Shown piece after piece: positions 35,724 through 44,331 of a DNA stretch of 64,000 bases. This DNA comes from Marinospirillum sp035271045 (GTDB lineage: Bacteria > Pseudomonadota > Gammaproteobacteria > Pseudomonadales > Halomonadaceae), in assembly GCF_035271045.1 (NCBI RefSeq), contig NZ_DATESC010000030.1:124001-188000 (forward strand), in the 5' to 3' direction. The position numbers and the translations under genes are program-made. Every line of letters starts with the position of its first letter. Position 1 is the first letter of the stretch. The notes under the pieces were generated by a model. The model searched no databases. It was not told the origin of the DNA and saw only the letters and a program-made list of their open reading frames with translations.

Positions 35724-36506
35724 ATGTTGATTTATCCTAACATTGATCCTGTGGCTATTAGTCTTGGGCCGTTGCAAGTGCATTGGTACGGTTTAACGTA
35801 TTTGGTGGGTTTTTTGGCGGCTTGGTGGTTGGCACGTAGTCGAGCTGAACGCATGGGTTTAACCAAAGACCAAATAGGGGACTTACTGTTTTACAGTGCT
35901 GTTGGCGTTATTTTAGGTGGGCGTTTGGGTTATGCGTTGTTTTACCATTTTGATCGCGTGCTGGCTGATCCTTTATGGTTATTTAAAGTGTGGGAAGGCG
36001 GCATGGCGTTTCATGGTGGCTTTTTGGGTGTTGCGTTAGCAGTGTGGTTATTTGCACGGCAGCATAAAATTAACTGGTTACAGCTTGGCGATTTTATTGC
36101 CCCACTTACGCCAATAGGCTTAGGTTTAGGACGCATTGGTAATTTTATTAATGGTGAACTATGGGGGCGCGTCACGGATGTGTCTTGGGGCATGGTTTTT
36201 CCCGTTGCTGGCGCTGATCCGCGTCACCCTTCACAGCTGTATCAGTTTGCTTTAGAAGGCGTGTTGTTATTTGCATTACTTTGGTGGTTTTCGCGCCAGC
36301 CTCGCCCCGCTGGTAGCGTTAGCGGTTTGTTTTTAATCGGGTATGGTACGCTTAGGTTTTTAGTTGAATTCACCCGTGAACCCGATGCCCATTTAGGTTT
36401 ATTGTCGGCTGGATTAAGCATGGGACAGTTATTGTCTTTACCAATGATTTTGGCTGGGGCGCTGCTTATATTTTTTGCTTACCGCTCTACTGCTAAAACA
36501 GCTTAA
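35724..36506 (+). CDS. lgt: Prolipoprotein diacylglyceryl transferase
   Basis: Transfers diacylglycerol to the cysteine of lipoprotein signals in the inner membrane. 260 residues, about seven membrane helices, with the HWYGLTYLVGFLAAWWLA start, the MAFHGGFLGV motif, IGLGLGRIGNFINGELWGR and DPRHPSQLYQFALEG. Would serve the lipoproteins seen in this window (the efflux channel, BamC). Followed by thyA. Confidence 0.96.
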   Translation: MLIYPNIDPVAISLGPLQVHWYGLTYLVGFLAAWWLARSRAERMGLTKDQIGDLLFYSAVGVILGGRLGYALFYHFDRVLADPLWLFKVWEGGMAFHGGFLGVALAVWLFARQHKINWLQLGDFIAPLTPIGLGLGRIGNFINGELWGRVTDVSWGMVFPVAGADPRHPSQLYQFALEGVLLFALLWWFSRQPRPAGSVSGLFLIGYGTLRFLVEFTREPDAHLGLLSAGLSMGQLLSLPMILAGALLIFFAYRSTAKTA

Positions 36507-36556
36507 AAAAGGCATACTAGCTAGATTTTGAAAGGCTATTTTTAAGGGCTAAGGCA

Positions 36557-37351
36557 ATGAAAGCTTATTTAGATTTAATGCGCTATGTGCGTACCCAAGG
36601 TACTTATAAGTCAGATCGTACTGGCACTGGCACTTACAGCGTGTTTGGTTATCAGATGCGTTATGACTTGCAGCAAGGTTTTCCGTTAGTCACCACTAAA
36701 AAAGTACACTTGCGTTCCATTATTCACGAGCTGCTGTGGTTTTTAAAAGGTGACACCAATATCGCTTACTTAAAAGAAAATGGTGTTTCAATTTGGGACG
36801 AGTGGGCAGATAAACAAGGCAATTTAGGGCCAGTTTATGGTTATCAGTGGCGTTCTTGGCCTAGCGGCAAGGGTGATTCTGTCGATCAGATAAGTAACTT
36901 AATTCAGCAGATTAAAACCAACCCCGATTCACGCCGTTTGTTAGTTAGTGCTTGGAATCCTGCGTTAGTGGATGAAATGGCATTACCGCCTTGCCATTGT
37001 TTGTTTCAGTTTTATGTTGCTGATGGCAGGCTTTCTTGCCAGTTGTATCAACGCAGCGCCGATATTTTTTTAGGCGTACCTTTTAACATTGCCAGCTATG
37101 CTTTGCTAACCCACATGATTGCACAAGTCTGTAATTTAGAAGTGGGTGATTTTGTACACACACTAGGCGATGCACACTTGTATGCTAATCATTTAGAGCA
37201 AACGGATTTACAGCTAAGCCGTGAACCCTTTGCTTTACCACAGGTAAAACTGAACCCTGCTGTAAAAGACTTATTTCAGTTTACGTTTGATGATATAAGC
37301 ATTGAAAATTATCAGCACCATGATCCTATTAAAGCACCGGTAGCCGTATGA
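36557..37351 (+). CDS. thyA: Thymidylate synthase
   Basis: Makes dTMP from dUMP with methylene-tetrahydrofolate. 264 residues, E. coli length; the catalytic cysteine is Cys146 in ALPPCHCLFQF, and the DRTGTGTYSVFGYQMR, RSADIFLGVPFNIASYALL motifs are exact family matches. Overlaps folA by four bases; together they recycle folate. Confidence 0.97.
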   Translation: MKAYLDLMRYVRTQGTYKSDRTGTGTYSVFGYQMRYDLQQGFPLVTTKKVHLRSIIHELLWFLKGDTNIAYLKENGVSIWDEWADKQGNLGPVYGYQWRSWPSGKGDSVDQISNLIQQIKTNPDSRRLLVSAWNPALVDEMALPPCHCLFQFYVADGRLSCQLYQRSADIFLGVPFNIASYALLTHMIAQVCNLEVGDFVHTLGDAHLYANHLEQTDLQLSREPFALPQVKLNPAVKDLFQFTFDDISIENYQHHDPIKAPVAV

Positions 37352-37881
37352 CTTTAGCTAATCAACCACTAGAAACACCCATAGCCATTATTGTTGCAGC
37401 GGCTAAAAATCGCGTGATAGGCCATAAAAATTCCATGCCTTGGTATTTGCCAGAAGAATTAAAGCATTTTAAACGCATCACACTAGGTAAGCCTTTAGTA
37501 ATGGGACGTAACACTTTTGAGTCGATTGGTCGTCCGTTACCAGGGCGCACCAATATCGTGATTAGTCGTAATCCTGAGTTTAACCATTCGGGCATAAAAA
37601 TAGCCGCCAATCTTGCTGCCGCATTAAAAATTGCTGATGCTCAAGCTGTTATTGATGGAGCTACAGAAATCATGGTGATTGGTGGTGGACAAATTTATGA
37701 GCAAGCGTTTCCTTTGGCTAGCTACCTTTATTTAACCGAAGTCGATGCCATGCCAGAAGGTGACACTTGGTTTCCTGAAGTGAATAAGGATGAATGGTTA
37801 GAAACGAGTCGTGATAGCTATTCTGCACAAGAAGGCAATCGTTATGCTTATGCTATTCGCTGTTTACAGCGTAAATTTTAG
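37348..37881 (+). CDS. folA: Dihydrofolate reductase
   Basis: Reduces dihydrofolate produced by ThyA. 177 residues with AAAKNRVIGHKNSMPWYLPEELKHFKR (active-site acidic residue in the helix), MGRNTFESIGRPLPGRTNIVISR and VIGGGQIYEQAFP. Slightly longer than E. coli FolA owing to the N-terminus. Coupled to thyA. Confidence 0.96.
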   Translation: MTLANQPLETPIAIIVAAAKNRVIGHKNSMPWYLPEELKHFKRITLGKPLVMGRNTFESIGRPLPGRTNIVISRNPEFNHSGIKIAANLAAALKIADAQAVIDGATEIMVIGGGQIYEQAFPLASYLYLTEVDAMPEGDTWFPEVNKDEWLETSRDSYSAQEGNRYAYAIRCLQRKF

Positions 37882-37893
37882 GTTGGGCTATTT

Positions 37894-38544
37894 ATGTCAT
37901 TAGAATCAATATTGGATGTGAATAATCTACTTGAGCAGCTAGAAAGTTATGCTGATAAAGGCTTGGGCGCACTAGGCACTGCTCAGCAAGACATTCAGCA
38001 ACTAACCAAGCGCGTTGCACAATTAGAAACAAAGCTAGAAAAATTAACTCAGCAACTTGATCTGCCAACCGTACCAGCAGTGCCAACCGCACCAGCAGCA
38101 GTCGTTGCTGCTGTAGAAGCGACGAGTGCGTTAGATAAACTGAATTCACAGCAACGCTTAAAACATTGGATAAAAATCTATAGCAGCGCATTTATACTTA
38201 GCCAGCCAAAACCTTTAAAAGTCGGCATCCATGATGACCTTTTAGCAGCAGAAGGTGGCGAGTTGAAAAAAATTCAGCGTGCGTTAGCAGGCTATGTAAA
38301 GTTACCACGTTACTTACATTGCTTAAAAGCAGGTGCTGTTAGATTAGATTTACAAGGTCAGCCTGCCGGTAGTGTGACGCAACAAGAAGCCGACTTTGCA
38401 CAAGCGCAGTTGCAAAAGTTAGCACAAAATAACAAACAGCGTGAAGCGCAAAAAAAACAGCAGCAAGCCAAACAAGAAGAGCGCTTAATAACCGATCGCT
38501 TACAAAATAAACTCTCGGCTTTAATGCAGCTAAATACGCGCTAA
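37894..38544 (+). CDS. ProQ/FinO-domain RNA-binding protein with N-terminal coiled coil
   Basis: 216 residues. Residues about 80-160 form a ProQ/FinO domain, with QPKPLKVGIHDDLL and the VKLPRYLHCLKAGAVRLDLQGQPAG segment; these proteins act as global sRNA/mRNA chaperones. Residues about 12-50 are a predicted coiled coil (QQDIQQLTKRVAQLETKLEKL), and the C-terminus is charged and glutamine-rich, so the layout differs from E. coli ProQ, where the extra domains are C-terminal. Follows folA by 12 bases. The end overlaps the convergent CBS gene by 4 bases. Confidence 0.85.
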   Translation: MSLESILDVNNLLEQLESYADKGLGALGTAQQDIQQLTKRVAQLETKLEKLTQQLDLPTVPAVPTAPAAVVAAVEATSALDKLNSQQRLKHWIKIYSSAFILSQPKPLKVGIHDDLLAAEGGELKKIQRALAGYVKLPRYLHCLKAGAVRLDLQGQPAGSVTQQEADFAQAQLQKLAQNNKQREAQKKQQQAKQEERLITDRLQNKLSALMQLNTR

Positions 38545-39272
38545 GTCCAAAGTTCTAGGGTTTGGTTAGCCAGCCCTAGCATTAAATCAGAACGTGTCAC
38601 CAAGCCCTGTAACACCCCTTCAGCATCAATGATCGGCATGGCTCTAACTTTTTGCGCCAGCATAACCCTTGCAATGTCACGAATGTCTGTTTCATCAGTG
38701 GCAGTAACTAAAGGCGCATTAACGAGTAAAATGGCTTGAGTATTAGCTAAATCAATGCCTTCTTGTTTGCTAAGTTCGCCAACACCCGCGGCTTCTTTTA
38801 ATAATTCTCGGTCATCCAACACACCGGCTAATTCGCCTGCTTCATCCAATAAAATCAAATAGTGGATTTGCTCTTTGTGCATTAATTTCCAAGCTTCGTT
38901 TAAATTTGCCGTTGCCGGTAGGGTAATAACATGACTACGCATGACTAAACTAACCGGCAATAAAGGCACTCTTTTTCTTTTACTGTGCTCAACGTCGATA
39001 TAAGCTTTGGCAGCTTTTTTTTGCTGATGTATCTCTTTTTCTTGTTCTTGCTCTGATTCTTTTCCTTGTTCTTTTTCTCTGGCTATTGGATCTATGTAAT
39101 TGCTATTCCAGATGTCATTACCTATGTCTTGGCTATGCCCGGTATCACCTTTGTGATCCAGCAAACGGCGGCTAGCGCTAATGGCTTGTGCTTGGCGAAT
39201 ACTGGGTCTTACTAATAGCTGTTCTTTAGGCGTATGAATGCGTAGACCTTGTTCATAAATCGCAAAAACCAT
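38541..39272 (-). CDS. CBS-domain pair protein
   Basis: 243 residues starting at the ATG at 39272, with GGAG upstream; a start at 39341 is less likely. The C-terminal half (about 125-243) is a Bateman module of two CBS motifs (VITLPATANLNEAWKLMHKEQIHYLILLDE; the second ends LQGLVTRSDLMLGL), usually an adenine nucleotide sensor. The N-terminal half is short conserved (VFAIYEQGLRIHTP, also seen in relatives) then a 40-residue charged linker rich in E, Q and K. No effector domain, so it probably acts on a partner. Confidence 0.8.
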   Translation of the reverse strand: MVFAIYEQGLRIHTPKEQLLVRPSIRQAQAISASRRLLDHKGDTGHSQDIGNDIWNSNYIDPIAREKEQGKESEQEQEKEIHQQKKAAKAYIDVEHSKRKRVPLLPVSLVMRSHVITLPATANLNEAWKLMHKEQIHYLILLDEAGELAGVLDDRELLKEAAGVGELSKQEGIDLANTQAILLVNAPLVTATDETDIRDIARVMLAQKVRAMPIIDAEGVLQGLVTRSDLMLGLANQTLELWT

Positions 39273-39384
39273 AGCGTAACTCCTTAAATTAACGGGTAAT
39301 AAACAACGTTTAAATTTTGTGCAGATGCGAGATAAAATCAATCATAACTTAATGAAAACCTTATAAAAAATCTTTATTGATATA

Positions 39385-39408
39385 AGGTGGCTGACTTGCT
39401 AGTCACCT
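39385..39408 (+). promoter_or_regulatory. Hairpin upstream of the small ORF
   Basis: AGGTGGCT (39385-39392) and AGTCACCT (39401-39408) pair over all 8 positions (one G-U). Operator or RNA leader; no T run. Confidence 0.35.
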
Positions 39409-39467
39409 GCTATATTGTAGATGGGCATTCGCCCAAAGTAGTAGAAAACAGGCAGAGGGGCCTTAAT

Positions 39468-39578
39468 ATGAATATTGAAACTTTATTAGCAATTGCTGAA
39501 GAGTTACGTTTGCGTCAGGCTTGGGAAGAAGCGCTTTATAGCGAAACTGAACAAGCAAAATTAAAACTGGCTGCATAA
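39468..39578 (+). CDS. Small ORF, 36 residues, unknown function
   Basis: Reads MNIETLLAIAEELRLRQAWE and continues to a total of 36 residues, mostly helical and charged, with no membrane or zinc motif. ATG at 39468 is preceded by AGGGG at a good distance and a terminator follows at 39622; the longer in-frame GTG at 39387 overlaps the upstream hairpin and lacks a good site. The ribosome site and terminator make a real small protein plausible, but no family is recognised. Confidence 0.5.
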   Translation: MNIETLLAIAEELRLRQAWEEALYSETEQAKLKLAA

Positions 39579-39621
39579 CATTCATAAATTACAATACTAA
39601 GCTTCCATTAAGAGAAGCTAG

Positions 39622-39655
39622 AAAAAAAGGCCAACGTGTAATGCGTCGGCCTTTT
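39622..39655. terminator. Bidirectional terminator between the small ORF and oadB
   Basis: GGCCAACG and CGTCGGCC (one A-C mismatch) flanked by an A run and a T run, so it can stop transcription from both sides. Confidence 0.8.
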
Positions 39656-39679
39656 ATTGTATTACTGAAGTATTAATCG

Positions 39680-40999
39680 CTATTTTAAATACATAATCAT
39701 CACACCTGCAGCCACTGCAGAACCAATAACACCTGCAACGTTAGGTCCCATCGCGTGCATCAGCAAGAAGTTGTGAGGATTAGACTCCAAGCCTACCTTG
39801 TTAGAAACGCGAGCGGCCATAGGCACTGCTGAAACACCGGCAGAGCCTATTAAAGGGTTAATTGGTATTTTACTCATCTTGTTCATTAGCTTGGCCATAA
39901 GTACCCCTGCTGCTGTACCTATACCAAAAGCAATAATACCTAGCGCTAGAATACCTAAGGTTTCTACCGTTAAGAATAAATGAGCAACCAACTTAGAACC
40001 TACCGCCAAGCCAAGAAAGATGGTGGTAATGTTGATTAGCGCATTTTGTGCTGTGTCTGATAAACGATCAACCACACCCGATTCGCGCATTAAATTACCC
40101 AAACAAAACATACCCAACAAAGGTGCCGCAGAAGGTAAAAAGAGTGCCACTAATACCAGTACCGCAATCGGAAAAATAATTTTTTCACGCTTGGTGACTG
40201 GGCGTAGCTGGCTCATCACAATCGCACGTTCTTCTTTAGTGGTAAGCAAACGCATAATGGGTGGCTGAATTAATGGTACTAGCGCCATATACGAATAGGC
40301 CGCAACCGCAATCGCACCCAATAACTCAGGCGCTAAAATGCTGGCAACATAAATAGCTGTCGGGCCATCAGCACCACCAATAATACCAATAGCAGCTGCC
40401 TGGTTAATGTTGAAATCAACAATGCCTAAGCTTGAAAGTCCGACTGCACCTAGCACGGTAGCAAAAATACCAAACTGCGCCGCAGCACCTAAAAATAACG
40501 TGCGCGGGTTAGCTAGCAGTGGACCAAAGTCAGTCATAGCACCAACACCCATAAAGATAATTAAAGGTGCAGCACCAGAAGCAATAGTGATCTTATAAAA
40601 AGTGTATAGCATACCATCGGTGTAGCCTGCCGCTGCTGCAATGCCTTTAAGCTCGTGTAGCGCTAATGGATCTTGCAAACCTTTAATAGCAGGCAGCAAT
40701 ATCTCTTTATTGGCTACCTTGCTACCACCATCTAACACCACACCAATTTTATCAGCAAACATTTGCATGGTGTGCGTATCAAATACGGCTAATGCCTGCT
40801 CAAAGCCTGATAGTGCAAGACCCGCTTCAGGAATGTTCGCTAATAAACCACCAAAACCAATCGGTAATAGCAGCAAAGGCTCAAACTTTTTGACTATGGC
40901 TAGGTAAAGCAGCGATAGGCAAATAGTAATCATCACAAACTGCGGTAAACTTAGGTTATATAGCCCGGAGCCTTCCCACAGTAGTAGAATTTTATCCAT
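39680..40999 (-). CDS. oadB: Oxaloacetate decarboxylase, sodium-pumping beta subunit
   Basis: Membrane subunit that decarboxylates the carboxybiotin and couples this to sodium export. 439 residues with many helices; landmark motifs are GAMTDFGPLLANPRTLFLGAAAQFGIF and GIIGGADGPTAIYVAS (sodium-site region), and VPMAARVSNKVG with a late HNFLLMHAMGPNVAGVIGSAVAAG. Last of the oadG-oadA-oadB operon, 13 bases after oadA. Confidence 0.95.
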   Translation of the reverse strand: MDKILLLWEGSGLYNLSLPQFVMITICLSLLYLAIVKKFEPLLLLPIGFGGLLANIPEAGLALSGFEQALAVFDTHTMQMFADKIGVVLDGGSKVANKEILLPAIKGLQDPLALHELKGIAAAAGYTDGMLYTFYKITIASGAAPLIIFMGVGAMTDFGPLLANPRTLFLGAAAQFGIFATVLGAVGLSSLGIVDFNINQAAAIGIIGGADGPTAIYVASILAPELLGAIAVAAYSYMALVPLIQPPIMRLLTTKEERAIVMSQLRPVTKREKIIFPIAVLVLVALFLPSAAPLLGMFCLGNLMRESGVVDRLSDTAQNALINITTIFLGLAVGSKLVAHLFLTVETLGILALGIIAFGIGTAAGVLMAKLMNKMSKIPINPLIGSAGVSAVPMAARVSNKVGLESNPHNFLLMHAMGPNVAGVIGSAVAAGVMIMYLK

Positions 41000-41012
41000 G
41001 TATCAGCTCCAC

Positions 41013-42821
41013 TTAGAGAGTCAGTAGGGTATCGCCAACCTGTACGGCATCACCCTCACGCACAGTGACTTCGTTGACAGTACCAGCTTTTGCTGCTCGA
41101 ATTTCAGTTTCCATTTTCATGGCTTCCATAATAATAACCACTTGATTCGCTTCAACCGCTTCACCGGGTTTTACCATGATTTTGAAAATGTTACCCGCCA
41201 GCGGTGCATCCACTGTTAAACCAGAACTTGCCGCGGGCGCTGCTGTAGCAGTGGCAATGGGCGCAGCCGTGCTAATCGCGGAAACATCACCACCTTCAGC
41301 CACTTCAACCACATAGGCTTGGCCATTAACTTTAACCGTGTAAACGCCAGAGTCATTCGCCGCTGTTGCTGAAGCTTTAGCCGCTGGTGCTGTTGTAGCT
41401 TGAGCGCTTTCTAAAGTTGGCACAGGTTCAAAGGCAGAAGCATCGCCACGGTTCTTTAAGAATTTAAGACCAATTTGTGGGAACAGCGCGTAGGTTAATA
41501 CGTCATCAATTGCTTGCTCACCCGTGGCTAGCTTAATGCCTTCTTCTTTCGCTTTCGCTTTAACTTCAACCGCTAGCTTGTCCATTTCATCGTCAATCAT
41601 GTCGGCAGGGCGGCAAGTAATGGCTGCTTTGCCTTCTAAAACACGGGCTTGCAGTTCTGCATTGTAAGGTGCTGGCGCTGCGCCATATTCGCCTTTTAAA
41701 ATGCCTTGCACTTCTTTTGAAATGGATTTGTAACGTTCGCCCATTAGAATGTTAATAACGGCTTGCGTGCCCACAATTTGTGACGTTGGCGTAACTAAAG
41801 GAATAAAACCTAGGTCTTCACGTACGCGAGGAATTTCAGCTAATACTTCATCAAACTTATCCGCAGCACCTTGCTCTTTAAGCTGGCTTTCCATGTTGGT
41901 CAACATACCGCCTGGTACTTGTGCAACAAGAATGCGTGAATCAGTACCGCGTAAAGAACCTTCAAACTGAGCGTATTTTTTACGCACTTCACGAAAATAA
42001 GCGGCGACTTCTTCTAATGCCAGTAAATCTAAGCCTGTATCGCGGTCGGTGCCAGCAAGTGCTGCCACTACTGATTCTGTGGCTGAATGGCCGTAGGTCA
42101 TCGACATAGAAGAAATAGCGGTATCCACACGGTCAATACCGGCTTCAACGGCTTTTAGAATGGTCATATCAGACAAGCCAGCCGTTGCGTGGGCGTGCAG
42201 CTGAACTTCTAAACCTGTTTGAGCTTTAAGGCGTGTGACTAAATCAAAAGCATTGTAAGGCGTTAAAATACCCGACATATCTTTAATACAAATGGAATCT
42301 GCGCCCTTGTCTTCTAATACTTTGGCGTAGTCGACCCACATTTCTGTGGTATGTACTGGGCTGGTGGTATAAGAAATCGTACCTTGCGCGTGTTTACCGC
42401 AAGCTTTAACCGCTTTAATGGCACTTTCTAGGTTACGTGGATCGTTCATGGCATCAAAAATGCGGAATACATCAACACCGTTAGTGGCAGCACGTTCAAC
42501 AAATTTTGCGACTACATCATCAGCGTAATGGCGGTAGCCGAGTAAGTTTTGACCACGCAATAACATTTGCTGTGGTGTTTTAGGCATGGCTTTTTTAAGT
42601 TGACGAATACGATCCCAAGGATCTTCACCCAAATAGCGAATGCATGAATCAAATGTAGCGCCACCCCAGCTTTCTAACGACCAGTAACCAATTTGGTCAA
42701 GCTTTTCAGCAATGGGTAGCATATCGTCTAAACGCATCCGTGTTGCAAATAGCGATTGGTGAGCGTCACGAAGCACAACATCAGTTATACCAAGCTTTTT
42801 CTTGGGTGCAGTCATCATCAT
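41013..42821 (-). CDS. oadA: Oxaloacetate decarboxylase alpha subunit
   Basis: Carboxyltransferase subunit carrying biotin. 602 residues: HMGL-like carboxyltransferase barrel with VVLRDAHQSLFATRMR and the active-site region LHAHATAGLSD, PYC conserved domain (about 310-470), an alanine-rich linker and a C-terminal biotinyl domain whose lysine is in EAMKMETEI (about 567-575). Transfers the C4 carboxyl of oxaloacetate to biotin, leaving pyruvate. Middle gene of the operon. Confidence 0.95.
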   Translation of the reverse strand: MMMTAPKKKLGITDVVLRDAHQSLFATRMRLDDMLPIAEKLDQIGYWSLESWGGATFDSCIRYLGEDPWDRIRQLKKAMPKTPQQMLLRGQNLLGYRHYADDVVAKFVERAATNGVDVFRIFDAMNDPRNLESAIKAVKACGKHAQGTISYTTSPVHTTEMWVDYAKVLEDKGADSICIKDMSGILTPYNAFDLVTRLKAQTGLEVQLHAHATAGLSDMTILKAVEAGIDRVDTAISSMSMTYGHSATESVVAALAGTDRDTGLDLLALEEVAAYFREVRKKYAQFEGSLRGTDSRILVAQVPGGMLTNMESQLKEQGAADKFDEVLAEIPRVREDLGFIPLVTPTSQIVGTQAVINILMGERYKSISKEVQGILKGEYGAAPAPYNAELQARVLEGKAAITCRPADMIDDEMDKLAVEVKAKAKEEGIKLATGEQAIDDVLTYALFPQIGLKFLKNRGDASAFEPVPTLESAQATTAPAAKASATAANDSGVYTVKVNGQAYVVEVAEGGDVSAISTAAPIATATAAPAASSGLTVDAPLAGNIFKIMVKPGEAVEANQVVIIMEAMKMETEIRAAKAGTVNEVTVREGDAVQVGDTLLTL

Positions 42822-42885
42822 TACCTATAAAGTCTAAATGGGGTTCGTTAATAGTTAAGTTTTTTGTCTTGCTATTTTTGTCGTA

Positions 42886-43134
42886 CTATTTACGCTGTCT
42901 GTGTAGGTGAATTGCGGCACTAATAGCAGCAATTAAGTCTGGGTTTTGTCCTTGATTTGAGTTAGCAAAAGCTTTGTTCTTAGGTATTGCAACAGGCTCA
43001 GGTTTAGAAAAACGCAGAATAATTTTCGACATTAAAGTGGTAGCGATTACCAGCAATGTCAAGAAGGCATAAACAAACCCCATGCCCATCAGCATTAGGT
43101 TAAAACCTTCCATCATTAGATCGGTTGATTGCAT
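42886..43134 (-). CDS. oadG: Oxaloacetate decarboxylase gamma subunit
   Basis: 82-residue subunit with one membrane helix (about 12-35: LMLMGMGFVYAFLTLLVIATTLM), then a short hydrophilic tail ending LHRQRK. It links alpha to beta and carries zinc in characterised enzymes. First gene of oadGAB; AGAGGA lies before the start. Confidence 0.85.
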   Translation of the reverse strand: MQSTDLMMEGFNLMLMGMGFVYAFLTLLVIATTLMSKIILRFSKPEPVAIPKNKAFANSNQGQNPDLIAAISAAIHLHRQRK

Positions 43135-43325
43135 TGCACGTCCTCTTTCGGTGCTTTAATTTGCAGGCTTAACCTTGCACCAGATTTTTTTTTGTAGCAA
43201 CTACAAGAATGACTACCTTTTTAAACTTTTAATCAAAAACTGGCTAAGAGTCGTGTATTTGCTAAAGCAGCTAGGTAAACTGCGAACCTTGAAAAATCAC
43301 CTTTTTTTTGATTTGTGAGCAACTT

Positions 43326-44312
43326 TTGAATACCAAGACCCTTGCTTTAATTGCTGTAGCGCCAATGGAGGGCGTTATGGATGCCACCACGCGCGACCTA
43401 ATTACCCGTCAAGGTGGTTGGGATTTTTGTGTCACCGAGTTTTTACGTGTAACGCAAGGTCGACAACCACTAAAAGTTTTCCAACGTATTTGCCCAGAGC
43501 TGCGACAAAATGCCCAAACGCTTATAGGTACGCCAGTGCATTTACAATTGTTGGGCAGCGATCCAGCAGCCTTAGCTATCAATGCTCAAATTGGCGTTGC
43601 CGCCGGTGCTAAAGTAATAGACCTTAATTATGGCTGTCCGGCTAAAACAGTTAATCGACACTTGGGCGGCGCAAGTATGCTGCGTTACCCCGATAAACTT
43701 TATGCAGCAACCCACGCGGTTGCACAAGCACTAAAAGAGTCCAACACACCGCTGACCGCAAAAATGCGTTTAGGGTATGACGATACCGAATTAACCCTCG
43801 ACAACGCTCGGGCACTGAATGCTGCAGGCATTACCCAGCTAGTTGTTCACGCCAGAACCAAAGCACAAGGTTATAAACCACCGGCACATTGGGAATGGAT
43901 CGCCAAAATTGCTGAAGTGGTAGATGTACCCGTCTTTGCCAATGGTGATATTTGGACGGTCGCTGATTATCAACGCTGTGTTGAAGTCAGCGGTGTAAAA
44001 GACGTGATGCTAGGGCGTTCTTCCATGACCAACCCTTGGTTAGCCAAACAAATTAAACAGCACCTTACGGGTAAAGAAGTTGAGCAAGTCGACTTTAAAA
44101 GAGTACTGGGCTTTTTACTGCAATGGTTAGTATTGGACGCACAGTTTTATGAAGAAATAGTAAGAGTAATGCGAGCCAAGCAATGGTTAGTGATGTTTCG
44201 TTTAAGGTGGGGTGAAGAAGCGCAGCAGGTGTTTGATGTTTGTAAACGCCTAACCAATGAAAGGGATTTAATGAGTTATTTAGAAGATTATTTGTTGTTT
44301 TCTGATAGCTAG
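43326..44312 (+). CDS. dusC: tRNA-dihydrouridine(16) synthase
   Basis: Flavin enzyme that reduces U16 of tRNAs. 328 residues from a TTG at 43326 (GTGAG upstream); TTG at 43308 is an alternative. APMEGVMDATTRDLI begins the barrel, LNYGCPAKTVNRHLGGASML holds the catalytic cysteine, and LVVHARTKAQGYKPPAHWEWI and FANGDIW are FMN-site motifs. The CPxKT(V) form with the longer C-terminus suits DusC over DusA/B. Its end carries a 15-base tandem duplication that repeats the stop region. Confidence 0.88.
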   Translation: MNTKTLALIAVAPMEGVMDATTRDLITRQGGWDFCVTEFLRVTQGRQPLKVFQRICPELRQNAQTLIGTPVHLQLLGSDPAALAINAQIGVAAGAKVIDLNYGCPAKTVNRHLGGASMLRYPDKLYAATHAVAQALKESNTPLTAKMRLGYDDTELTLDNARALNAAGITQLVVHARTKAQGYKPPAHWEWIAKIAEVVDVPVFANGDIWTVADYQRCVEVSGVKDVMLGRSSMTNPWLAKQIKQHLTGKEVEQVDFKRVLGFLLQWLVLDAQFYEEIVRVMRAKQWLVMFRLRWGEEAQQVFDVCKRLTNERDLMSYLEDYLLFSDS

Positions 44313-44327
44313 TTTTCTGATAGCTAG
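44298..44327. repeat. 15-base tandem duplication at the end of dusC
   Basis: TTTTCTGATAGCTAG occurs twice in a row (44298-44312 and 44313-44327). The first copy ends with the TAG stop; the second repeats in the 3' untranslated stretch. Confidence 0.9.
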
Positions 44328-44331
44328 TTTT

